From Eustoma russellianum (taxonomy: Eukaryota > Streptophyta > Magnoliopsida > Gentianales > Gentianaceae), in NCBI GenBank assembly GCA_036186865.1, contig AP025054.1, positions 25,900,118-25,964,117 of the forward strand: DNA of 64,000 nt, written 5' to 3'. The notes beneath the pieces are model-generated. The model worked only from the letters and a program-made list of their open reading frames with translations. It was not told the origin of the DNA and searched no databases. Positions 10,077 to 20,100 of the stretch are shown here, piece by piece (position 1 is the first letter of the stretch; every line of letters starts with the position of its first letter). A program made the position numbers and the translations under genes.

Positions 10077-11232
10077 CCCCTCTCATAGCTGGGAGTACAT
10101 GTCTAAACCTAACGAAATGATTTCAAACATTTTGTTGAATCCTATCCAAACCTCATCCATCAGACTAGGTAAAGCGGGAGCCTTGGAAAGGCAAATCTAT
10201 CAACTCATAGGATTCAACAAAATGTTTGAAATCAGTGAGCGTGTGTAATGCTGGTGAAGCGATGCCCTTATGCTCATCCAATGATAGAAACGTATTGAAG
10301 TCACCCCCGAGTAGCCATGGTTGAGTGATTGTTGAATGAAACCTCATCAAATCCTCCCATAACGATTTTCTGGCAGCCACCGTATGTCGAGCATAAAGGG
10401 CTGTAAACCAAAATGCTTGTCTACTAGCAAGTAAACGGAAGTTGATGGATACACTTTGCACCTCTATCCGAGCCTCCAACATTGCCAGAGAAGAATCTCG
10501 CCAAAAAAACCAAATATTTGCATCAATGAAAGAATAAGCATGTGAGAAGCCCAACTGTAATCTAAACTGTTCTAAATGACTAGTACGAAGTTTGGGCTCG
10601 ACAATAATCAATAAGTGTAAAACATGTTGATGCGTAAGCGAATGTATACGTGTTATAGAGGTGTTGATGTCTCGAACATTCCAAAGTAGTACCTTCATTG
10701 AGACGGATTGAGGGAGGTAGTTGTAGAACATTGTATTGCTCCACGAGTCAGAATAGATGAAGGAGGGGCATCCGGCATCTCTCTTTTTTTACATTGGGCC
10801 GTCTTGTGCGAACTTTCAATAAGTTATCGACAACAGTGGAGACATCCGGGTGTGTCACATTTGGGTCGCCATCCTCTGAAGGACGTGTAGAAGATAATAC
10901 TCTAGCAACCTCCAGAACCGCTGACCTCAGCTCCATTGAGTCCGCCTGTACATCATCATGCAATTCAAAATCTGACGAATGGTGTAATGCAGGATCCGCA
11001 CCTTCAATAGTAGGCGACATTAGTGTAGCAAAGGAACAATGCAAACGAGCCAAATCCTGCGTATGAGATATCGCTGTGACATGCACATCTTGTAACACCG
11101 GAACATCATGGGAAGCTACCGGAGGTGTTGCTGGATCCGTAATTTCTTCCGACACAGATGTTGGTGGGACAGACCTAGGACCCTGGTCTTCCGTTGGCTG
11201 CAGAGCTATCAAAACTTCTCCTGATGAGGCAT
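10077..11232 (-). pseudogene. L1-type LINE fragment: ORF1 end and endonuclease
   Basis: On the minus strand, about 11232-10696 is the Pro/Asp-rich C-terminal part of ORF1. ORF2 starts at 10698 with MKVLLWNVRDINTS, an exonuclease-endonuclease-phosphatase domain. Catalytic blocks visible are VEPK (metal-binding Glu) and LLGGDFNTFL. The domain breaks after LPFQGSRFT at about 10165, before the SDH motif. An A7 run near 10790 shifts the ORF1 frame; in the shifted frame ORF1 ends at TGA overlapping the ORF2 ATG (ATGA). Confidence 0.85.
10118..10234. repeat. 28-bp perfect inverted repeat inside LINE fragment
   Basis: The arms 10118-10145 and 10207-10234 are exact reverse complements separated by 61 bp. 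The right arm is the endonuclease-coding DFKHFVES stretch and the left arm is its inverted duplicate. Confidence 0.85.
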
Positions 11233-11393
11233 GTGATGGGTGTTGGTAATAACTGTTACCTTCACCTAATAGGACCCGGGACATGCATAGCATATCATGG
11301 AAATGAAAGAGCATAACATGGCTGTTTCGGCCGACCAGCAGCTGGGGCTCGGGCCGTTGGCCATTTGTCCCGGCCCGCTGCTAGTTCAGCCAA
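11233..11393 (-). repeat. Gypsy LTR piece fused to LINE, plus GC-rich repeat
   Basis: The minus strand at 11233-11312 matches the G2 LTR at 15995-16090 (cccgggtcctattaggtgaa). It is fused to LINE ORF1 so that one open frame runs across the junction. 11317-11393 is the inverted partner of 3569-3642. Confidence 0.75.
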
Positions 11394-12295
11394 AATCTTT
11401 TTTTACTTTTAATAGAATATATATATTTTTAGGTAGTTTAAGTATATATAATTATACATTATAAAAACCGAAACAATAAATAATTTTATAGCTTCCGAAA
11501 ACATGGTTGATTTTGTATGATGTAGCCTGAAGCATAAACGCTAGTTTGCATCATAGCATACCACAAAACAAACTAAATATTAATAGTCACTAATGGGGTT
11601 GCATAAATTGACATTTCAGTTTTTGGATGAATAAGAGAAAACCAGAGGGGAATTATGTGTGCTCTTACAATCTAAGTAGTATCACGAAACAACACTGCCC
11701 CACAGAACCAACAAGCATGGTTGTAGTCATGCACAATTTGCATATTAGTACAATATCAAACATTATAATATTAATATATGTAAATATGTAGCGTTGAATA
11801 TGCAGAGTAGAATATGCAAATATGCATATAATATCAATATTATAATGTTTGCGCAAATACCACTGGTAAAGTGATGAATAACGTGTCTCCTATTTTAGAT
11901 AAATAGGCAAAGGTGCATCTCGGTTCATAATCTATAAATTTCTCATTTTTTTTATTTTGTGATTTGAATGATCAAATCACACCTTACTGAATGAATAATG
12001 TGTAGACAATTTTTTTCAATTTCAACTTAATTGTTATATGATCTTCATGGGAAGAGTATACAAGTTGATAATTTCAACCTGAGCCCCATACCATCAAGTT
12101 TCGTTGATCAATATAAAGTTACTGCACTACACTTATATGCAGGTAGAATTCACCTTAATATATATATAATCACACTCAAATGCAAACAGATCAATATACG
12201 CATTCAATAGCCTCCAAAAACACATGCATTTCACAGATTAACACATGTGCTATATGGTTTAACAACTAAAACAACAAAAGCACATAAATCCGTCA
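11394..12295. other. AT-rich stretch, no gene seen
   Basis: About 900 bp of AT-rich sequence with short direct repeats of atatgcatat and atattaata near 11760-11850. No coding frame or element terminus is convincing. 12235-12340 is a diverged inverted copy of 2688-2800. Confidence 0.6.
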
Positions 12296-12372
12296 TTAGA
12301 GCATGCTTGAATTGTACCAATTGGAGGGGGAAAAGGAACCATATAAGTTTAAATCAAACTGTTTGTATTTAC

Positions 12373-13051
12373 CTAATCCATTTTTAGACGCGTCACTGTA
12401 GATGACGAATCCTTCTGAACCGGAGGGCTGCGCCAAAACAGGGGCAGTGGTCAACCTTTTCTTCAGTTTTGTAAAGCTCTTTTCACAGTTCGCGGTCCAC
12501 TCAAACTTCGTCTTTTTCTGTGTAAGTCTGCTCAGGAGTGCTGCTATGGTGGAGAAGCCCTCGATGAACTTCCTGTAGTAACCTGCCAACCCGAGAAAAC
12601 TCCTCACTTCTGTCACATTAGTCGGTCTGGGCCACTCTGTGATCGCCTTTACCTTCTTCACGTCCAGTGAGATTCCTTCTTCTGAGACGATGTGACCCAA
12701 GAAAGCCACACTCTTCAGCCAAAATTCACACTTACTGAATTTAGCATACAACTTCTTCTGTTGTAGAATCTCCAAGACTTCTCTCAAGTGCTTCGCATGC
12801 ACCTCCTCATCCGGTGAGTAGACCAGAATATCATCAATGAGCACCACCACAAACTTGTCCAGCTGCTCCCTGAACACCATGTTCATCAGATCCATGAAAG
12901 CTGCTATTGCATTAGTCAATCCAAACGGCATCACCAAAAACTCATAGTGGCCATATCGAGTGCGAAAACCAGTCTTAGCCACATCTTCTGCCTTGATCCT
13001 CAACTGATGGTATCCGGATCGAAGATCAATCTTTGAGAACACCTTTGCACC
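12373..13051 (-). pseudogene. G2 RT (main part) and RNase H start
   Basis: Minus strand, open from 13051: GAKVFSKIDLRSGYHQ, MPFGLTNAIAAFMDLMN, VVVLIDDILVYS (catalytic Asp pair present, YIDD reads LIDD), CEFWLKSVAFLGHIVS, then the RT-RNase H connection WPRPTNVTEVRSFLGLAGYY and RNase H start VIYSDASKNGLG. Homology stops at a donor-like AG|GTAAAT at 12372. This would synthesise and degrade nucleic acid in the element life cycle; here it is truncated. Confidence 0.9.
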
Positions 13052-13125
13052 CTGTATAGATGCGACACGGTGTGATTAGAATTGAAATTCGTATTTAATT
13101 CACCACTGTTGCAATTAAAACTTAC
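13052..13125 (-). other. Intron-like 74-bp segment in RT of G2
   Basis: The minus strand begins GTAAGTTTTAATTG and ends CATCTATACAG. It is AT-rich and has a plausible branch point, ttctaat, about 30 nt before the acceptor. The coding side ends FDQPK in frame and resumes GAKVFSKID, exactly the conserved consecutive residues of gypsy RT. 74 is not a multiple of three, so the frame is only restored if this segment is removed (phase 0). Confidence 0.75.
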
Positions 13126-13968
13126 CTTCGGTTGATCGAATAGGTCATCGATCCGAGGTAGATGATACTTGTTCTTGATGGTGATTTTGTTGATCTCTCG
13201 ATAATCTATGCACAAGTGCATGCTCCCATCATTCTTCTTGACAAACAGAACCAGAGCTCCTCATGGCGATACGCTTGGGCGAATAAACTTGCGATCTAAC
13301 AACTCCGGTAGATGCTCTTTCATTTCTTTTAAGTTTTGTTGGAGCCATGCGGTAGGGTGCCTTCGATATGGTTTCGGCTCAAGGAATCAGATTAATATCG
13401 AACTCTATTTCTCGACTCGGCGGTAACCCAGGCAATTCATCCAGAAAGACATCTTTGAACTCGTTCACCACCGGAATCATATCGAGAGATGGCACCTGCT
13501 GTTCTGCCCGTAGCGCGTAAACCAATAAATCTTCGCCTCCTTTTCTCAGCACTTGGTGAGCTTGCGTCGCGGTTAAGTACCTCTGCTTGAGCACCTTCTC
13601 TAGTTTAGTGTTCCCCTGCAAAACAATCTCTTGCATGTTCGGACCTTTGATGCTCACCTGTTTCTGCCGGCAGTCGATAGTAGCATGATACTTCGTCAGA
13701 AAATCCATGCCCAGAATGATGTCGAAGTCCTTTATCTGTATCGGAACCAGCGTCGCTGTAAACTCCTGACAATCAATCTCCAACTTGCATCCTCTATACT
13801 GCTGATGAGACACGATCACCTGTTCACCTGCCGTCTGAACTCTGTATGGTGTTTCAAGCCAATCGGGTAGAGTATCTAGGTTCTTAACGAACCTCCTAGT
13901 GATGAAAAAGTGGCTAGCGCCACTGTCGAAAAGAACATTGTCCGGTACCTTATTAATCAATATCGCAC
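13126..13968 (-). pseudogene. G2 protease and N-terminal RT
   Basis: The protease frame (13968-13379) shows LFDSGASHFFI, the retropepsin active site with DSG intact, and DFDIILGMDFL, followed by VVNEFKDVFLDELPGLPP leading into RT. The N-terminal RT (13380-13126) reads FIRPSVSP, then TGA in place of Trp, ALVLFVKKNDGS, MHLCIDYREINKITIKNKYH. Another TGA and a frameshift lie near 13375-13340. Broken. Confidence 0.85.
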
Positions 13969-14063
13969 CTAACATTTTCCAAGTTAATTACGCGATAAAA
14001 GTTACTTACAAACAAACATTTTAATTAAAAGAAACAAAATTAACTACGCGTAATTAAAAGTAC
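13969..14063 (-). other. Intron-like 95-bp segment between gag and protease of G2
   Basis: The minus strand begins GTACTTTTAATTACG and ends GAAAATGTTAG, with very high AT content and a taattaac branch-point-like sequence about 20 nt before the acceptor. The upstream frame ends GDVVT plus one base. The downstream frame resumes in the AILINKVPDNVLFDSGA block. Removal joins a split codon (phase 1) in frame; the 95-bp length breaks the frame otherwise. Confidence 0.6.
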
Positions 14064-14983
14064 TTGTCACAACATCACCAACTCCCTCAACGTCGGTATC
14101 TGTCATCACATGCACACGAGCATTCGTCTTTGGCCGTCCTCTCTGTTGATCCCCCTAGGGATGTGGCTGCTGCTGATGCTCTGGACAATCCCTAGCGTAA
14201 TGCTCTGTCTTGCCGAGGAACCTTCACCCAGCACCCAGCTCTCCCTGATCCGGAATCCTCACGAGGCCTCTTGCCCCTCTCCTCAGTCGCAACTCTCGCT
14301 AAGTCATCCTCCACCTCACCGCACACCTCCAGAAGATCCTCATAAGTCCTCGATCTCGTGTATACAATCCCAGTCTGAATGCGAGAGTTCAACCCGGTCC
14401 TGTACTTCAGCATCTTGGCCTTCTCATTTTCCATAATAGATGGCATATACCTACCCAATGCATGAAAACGCTCCGTGTACTGGGCCACTGTCATAGAACC
14501 CTGTGTCAGCGTCTGAAACTCGATCATCCTCTTCTGAATCACACTGTTTGAAATATAGAACTTCTGAAACTCCTCTCTGAACTGAGTCCACGTCACCGGT
14601 GCAGTTCGGCGGATCTGTACACTGTGCCACCACTGCTCAGCCTCTCCCTCCAGGACGGTCGTAACAACCTCAACCCTCAGCTCCTCAGGCACTTGCAACA
14701 AACGGAGCTGGTCAGATGCATTCTTCAACCATATCTCCACCTCCTCCGGACAGGAAGTCCTCAAAACATCGGAACGCGTGATTTATGCATCTCCCCCTAG
14801 CAAAATTGTAGACCGGGTGGGGGCGGCAGCGGGGTACCTGCTGCTGATTAATGTGCTGATGATGTTGTGCCACAATGTTGGCCAGAGTGGCCATACCATC
14901 ATTCGACGCTTGGGTATGGCCCCCTGACTCTGGTCATCACCTCCGTTCCCACCGTTTCCCTGTGGATCACATCTGGGTGGCAT
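14064..14983 (-). pseudogene. G2 gag
   Basis: The minus-strand capsid of Tekay/Del type is readable: VEIWLKNASDQLRLLQVPEE, LEGEAEQWWHSVQ, WTQFREEFQKFYI, QGSMTVAQYTERFHALGRY, LKYRTGLNSRIQ. The N-terminal part (14983-14783) is in another frame and begins MPPRCDPQGNGGN. Near 14215 the frame shifts again: the second half of a zinc knuckle (EHYARDC) is present but the CX2C half is lost. A TAG follows. Would package element RNA; here it is broken. Confidence 0.85.
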
Positions 14984-15280
14984 CTTTCTTATGAATTTTG
15001 CTACGGTACAAACACTTCGTTAGTCCAGCAAAATCTGAGGGTAATTTAGGACATTTGGTCGTTTATGGAAATTCGCTCTAAAGTCTAGGGGTAGAAAGGT
15101 AAGTTAGTAAATAAAACAATCGCTCACTCTCGTACCCCTTAACCCGATCATTACTTAGGTCTAAGATCATCACTTCACTCTATTTTATTGCTTAAGGGTA
15201 AAATCGTCATTTTTAAGAGAAGATCGTAGCTTAAGTCTAAGTGATCTAATTACTCCTGCGTTTCTGAGGCGGATCTGGAG

Positions 15281-15297
15281 CCTCGGCTCTGATACCA
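15281..15297 (-). promoter_or_regulatory. Primer-binding site of G2
   Basis: The minus strand reads tggtatcagagccgagg, complementary to initiator Met tRNA, two bases inside the LTR end gcgctaca. Confidence 0.9.
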
Positions 15298-15299
15298 CC

Positions 15300-16506
15300 T
15301 GTAGCGCCCCGCTCCTGAGCCCTAGCATCAGAAACAGTGCACCCGCCGTAGCCTACTACAAGGACTACAAGGCGTCGTTCAAACTTCTTTACACGTTAGA
15401 AATGACGTATAAATTTTTCGCAGAAACGATCATAAAAAATAAACATCACCATTAATTTAAATCCATCGAAGTAAAACAAGTACCAAAGCTGTCGAAATCC
15501 ACTACATCAAGTATGAACAACTGAATTAACCCGAAGATAAGTAATAAGTCTAGGTGAAGGCAACCATCTATCTATCTCGCTGAAAGTATCTGGTCCCACG
15601 ATCTCAATACTAGCCCTGACCCCGGCTTACTCTCCCCAACTCGCACGATCGGACCCATCCTTTATAAAGATATACTCGAAGTCCTGCTCACCTGTGGAGG
15701 GGAGGTAGGGGGTGAGTGATGGGAGTCACTCATAGGTTACCCGTCTCTCCCGGAAAGGGACTGTCACATACTGAGTCGGGTAAACACATAAAGCATGTAT
15801 AGTAGAAACAGATAAATAAAGCAATAAAGCATAAATAAAGAAATAACACATACCCGACCCGATCTGTATCCCAAAACGATGCACTGAAACAACTTAATAA
15901 CAATATCAACAATAATCAGAACAATAACAAATGTAATACACAACTTCATGATGCATGCTCTTCTATATCCGTGTCACACGCAGTCATTTAATATCACGCG
16001 TTATGCTCTTTCTTTTCCATGATATTCTATGCATGTCCCGGGTCCTATTAGGTGAAGGTAACAGTTATTACCACACCCATCACATGCCTCGTCAGGCCAA
16101 ACACCCCGTAGGATCACACGGCTCAGAGGCCAAATGCAATGCTCGTGCCATGAATGCTTCACACTTTCATACTTCCGGTTCTCCTATGTTGCATGCTCCG
16201 TTGTATGTTGCGTATTACCTATATTGCGTAGTTACCCTATATTGCGTGGGGTTCATTATTGTATTTTATCTTCTAACATTATTTTATCTTCCTAGACTTT
16301 ATGTTAGGTTTCTACGCTTTATTTTATTTTTCCTAGGCTTTCACGCACTTTATCCTTTTATTTGAATATTTTTATCTTCCCCTACTTTTTTTCTTTGGTT
16401 TTAATTAATTTATTGGTTTCTAAATTTTCTTACTTATATAACATTAATGTCAAATTAATTGATTATATATATTTTTCCATAATTGAATTGATTATTATTA
16501 TCATTA
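15300..16506 (-). repeat. 5' LTR of G2 (upstream end not placed)
   Basis: The LTR ends (minus strand) ggggcgctaca next to the PBS. Its interior has no coding frame. A 95-bp section at 15995-16090 recurs in the 11233-11312 fragment. The upstream part near 16380-16506 is very AT-rich and runs into the target duplication of LINE A. Confidence 0.65.
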
Positions 16507-16519
16507 TAATCATTATTAT
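16507..16519. repeat. Target-site duplication of LINE A (left)
   Basis: The 13-mer taatcattattat is found at 16507-16519, 22424-22436 and 24096-24108, exactly bounding LINE A and LINE B. Confidence 0.9.
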
Positions 16520-16653
16520 CATTTTTTTAATAAAAGCGGAATTTTATTAATGAATAAATGCCTCCGTTGTGGTGGAGGGAACCTTAGTACAACAGCAAAT
16601 ATCGTACGAATGTGTAATCTCCAGTCAAATATCATATGCCGCATTAAAACCTT

Positions 16654-16689
16654 GCCAAGTAAAACCACCCTTGTGGATAAAACCTTGGC
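16654..16689 (-). promoter_or_regulatory. Conserved 36-nt 3' UTR stem-loop (LINE A)
   Basis: RNA-sense order GCCAAG ... CCAC-loop-GTGG ... CTTGGC. The outer 6-bp and inner 4-bp stems are the same in LINEs A, B and C, and the inner stem keeps a G-U pair in D. It is probably the 3' recognition structure for reverse transcription; the role is inferred. Confidence 0.7.
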
Positions 16690-17010
16690 GAAGAAAAAAG
16701 CGTACATATTTATTTGATTTGAGGGAAAACGTGTAAATACCAGCCCAGTATTGTTTGACTCCCAAAAGCATATGATGTGCTGCTCGAAGATGCCCACAAA
16801 CGGTTGATTTGGCTGTATGCAGTGGCATTTGATGAAGTCCTTCTTTGTAAGCAAGAAATTGCGTCTGTGATATTGGGCATGATCATGCGACATTGTGAAA
16901 CCATGCATCATAGGTGATGGCCCTCGACAGAAAAAAGACAAATTTTAATTAGTCTCCGTAAACGATATAAGGAGCAGTATGAGCGTTATGTAACTCCAAA
17001 AGCATACCGA

Positions 17011-17124
17011 TGTTGCCCGAAGTCCGTAGACTGCGGGCAACAGAATGGAATGAACGCATCTGCTATATGAGTGGAAGGATAGAAGGCATACCCACGTTGC
17101 CTGCATGCAAAGAATGCAGGCAAC
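17011..17124 (-). promoter_or_regulatory. Two variable GC-rich hairpins in LINE A 3' UTR
   Basis: 17096-17106 pairs with 17114-17124 (11 bp, gttgcctgcat arms, 7-nt loop), and 17011-17019 pairs with 17034-17042 (9 bp, tgttgcccg arms). Each is followed in RNA sense by a GGTATGC motif. LINEs B, C and D have hairpins of different sequence in the same places. Confidence 0.75.
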
Positions 17125-17149
17125 CATATAATATAGACAGCCATATGTA

Positions 17150-20100
17150 TTACGTTTTGAGCGTATGGATGAGTCCGTCTGTGTGATAGAAACCACGAGC
17201 CGAATGTGGTAATTGGTTGGACGATGTAAACAAACAAGTAACAGGGTGCAAACGAGCATGTTGGCACAATTGGTGTGCCACCATATTAACCTCTCTAGTA
17301 ATATGATGTAACGTACTTCCGGTGAGATCCAAGAGTTGAGTGAGTCTGGTGAATTCCGGCAGTGCATGAAGATTGATATTAGACAGCTGTGTAAGTTGCT
17401 TACAGTCAGTCTCGATGATGATATCTCGATGAAGCAGGCCAAAGAACAATAGACTAAAAACAACCGCTTGCAATTCTGCTCGAAGAGGAGACACAACGGG
17501 CAGCTGAAAAGATAGTCCTGCAATTATCCTGCCGTTGGAGTCTCGCAGAATTGCTGCTGCAGAGGCATGTAAGCTTCCAGCCGAGGCACCCACATTGAGC
17601 TTTAATTTACCTGTCAGAGGAAGTGCCCACTTCAGTGGAAGAATGTGTTTTGGGCGAAGACGAGGGGAAAAGCCACTCTCGACGAGGGAGGGAATATATT
17701 ATGCCAAAGACGTGCCAGAAAGAGTTGTAGCCCAATCAAAACATGGCTGTCTAGCTAAGTGAAAGATGCTAGTTACAGGCAAATCTGCATCACCATAATG
17801 ATGATTTGTGTAAACTCTCCAAATTGCCCAGCATAGCATAATGGGCCCAATTATTTTGAAATTCCCTTTTAGAGATTTGACAGAAGAGTTTATCCACCAC
17901 TGGAGGAGGTATTGTCGTATGTTGGCAATCTGAGGCAACGGACCGTCCAGTACTGTTGAAAGTTGTATCCATGCGGCCTTGACGCAAGGGCAAAGCATAA
18001 ACACATGAACTAGAGAGGCCGAGGCATTGCGGAAAAATGGACATACTGTTGGACAAATGCAAGAAAAGACTTTTATGTTGTCCTCCGTTGGTAATGCTGA
18101 GTGTAATAGCCTCCATATAAACATGCTAACAGTTGTTTGAACACCTTTCCACCATATGAATTTGCGTGAGAGCAGATGAGCACGATGTGGCCTAACATCT
18201 TCGTACGCATTCCTAAGTGAAAACTGACCTGTAGGGCTTGATGACCATATTGAAGTGGGATGATTTGATGTAAGCTGCAGACAGAGAGAGTGTATAGAAC
18301 ATATACTTTTCCAACTAGGAGAGTCATAGATGCGCGGCGAGTAATCCATGCGATGGCCATATCGTGCACGCATGTAGATTGCCCATAATGAATTACTTGA
18401 ATGATAAGACCACCAAAGCTTACAGTCATATGCACGCTGTATGTAGAGAAGATTGCGGACTCCTCATCCCCCTTCTATCTCCGGGTAGCATAAGTTATCT
18501 AATGAAGTCCAGTGGTGCCGTCCTCCCCAGAGAAAGAATGAGATTTTCCTGTTGAGTGTGTGAATGACACTCTTGGGGAGACGAGATGCTGCTAAAAGAT
18601 GAAGTGGAATAGATGTTAAGACCGATTTGAGCAAAGTTAGGCGACTTCCTGGTGATAATAGACGGCTATCCCAGCCCGTTAATTTTGAGTCGAAGTGCTG
18701 CAATAGTGAGATGCAATAAGAGGCTCTATTAATCCCTCGGTAGAGGAAGGCTCCCAAGTACTTGATTGGTAACGTACACGGCTGCATTGCCAAAACTTGA
18801 GCGACATGCTGCAGTTGGCTTGGCGTTGCATAAGTGCTCATTACAAATTGACTTTTGGAATAATTTACTAATTGTCCTGAGGCACTTTGATAGTCTTGTA
18901 AGAAAGACTGAAACCTTGTCAAGTTTTGTGTGGACGCATTTAGAAAGATCAACAAATCATCTGCATAGGCTAAGTGGGAAACCGGTGCAACTCTACCCGT
19001 TGCAAATCCTTTAATGTGTTGAGACCCAAATAATCTGTTTAAACCTCGACTAAAACCTTCTGAGCAAAGAATAAATAAAAGCGGGGATAACGGATCACCT
19101 TGTTTTACTCCACGGGAAGGTGAGAAGAAACCATGATTTGTCCCATTAACAGCAATGGAGTGCTTGGAAAGACGCATGTTATTCAGGATGATACGTATTA
19201 GTCGAGAATCAAATCCAAACTTGAGCATAATGGCCTCTAAATATGACCAATTCACGCGATCAAAGGCTTCGGCCATGTCTAGCTTTACCATTACGTTGCC
19301 ATGACGAACTTTTCTGTCTAGTAGATGTGTCATCTCATTCGCCAAGATGACATGCTCACTTATGTCATGCCCTTTTAAAAATCCAATTTGCTCCGAAGAT
19401 ATGATATGCGGTAGCAAAGTGTTAAGTCGGGTAGCTAATATGCGCGTGGTTACCTTGCTAATAAAATTGGAGAGACAAATAGGCCGAAAGTCCACATAAG
19501 TAGCTGGCTGTGACTTTTTTGGAATCAATGTTATTAGGGATGCTATCATGGCTTGTGGCGGAGGAACACCAAGGAAGAACTCTTGCACTGCTAGAATTAC
19601 GTCCAGCTGGATGATATCCCAACATGCTCGATAAAACTGGCCATTATAGCCGTCTGGGCCTGCAGAACTGCTCGGACTTAAACTCCACACTGCGTCTTTT
19701 ATTTCTCTTGCAGTTGGAATAGACAACATCATACGATTGTCATATGGCGTGATGAGTAAAGGGATGTGGTGTATAAAGTCAGAAACTCCTGCTACATCTT
19801 CATGGGAAAAGAGTTGCTGAAAAAAAGATTTTGCAGCAGCGCCTAGTGATGCATTATCCTGCAGTATTACACCTACAGAATTCCTGAGGCTCGCAATATG
19901 TTGTCGTCGATGTTTATCCTTGACAATTGCATGAAAATATGCCGTATTGGCCTCTCCTTCCGCTATCCTCTTGACTCTAGATTTTTTAGCCCAATAGGAT
20001 GTTTGTGCTTTGATTGCCTGAAGTAGTTGAGCCTGAGCTAACGAAAGTGTTGAACGATTGGCAGGAGAGGGATCAGAGTGAAATTGCCTTTCAAGTCTTT

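Larger units (their letters stand above)
12296..16506 (-). mobile_element. Ty3/gypsy Tekay/Del-like element G2 with intron-like insertions
   Basis: Minus strand: 5' LTR (from 15300 upward, far end not placed), PBS 15297-15281, gag, protease, RT, and the start of RNase H, where it ends at about 12372. Integrase and the 3' LTR are absent. Two GT-AG segments (14063-13969 and 13125-13052) interrupt otherwise collinear coding blocks; their exact removal restores the frame and the conserved residue order. Stops and shifts elsewhere show it is not now active. LINE A is inserted just beyond its upstream end. Confidence 0.8.

Noticed and set aside
10027..10248. 73-codon frame beginning MPEDGEDGPGASDD
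   Set aside because: Spans the GC-rich repeat and an antisense LINE piece. The same start at 3736 leads into unrelated sequence, so it is a repeat artefact.
16519..16941. 140-codon minus-strand frame downstream of LINE A RNase H
   Set aside because: Lies in the 3' UTR after the ORF2 stop. Similar frames in B and C arise from the conserved 36-nt stem-loop, but the rest of the frame is not conserved.
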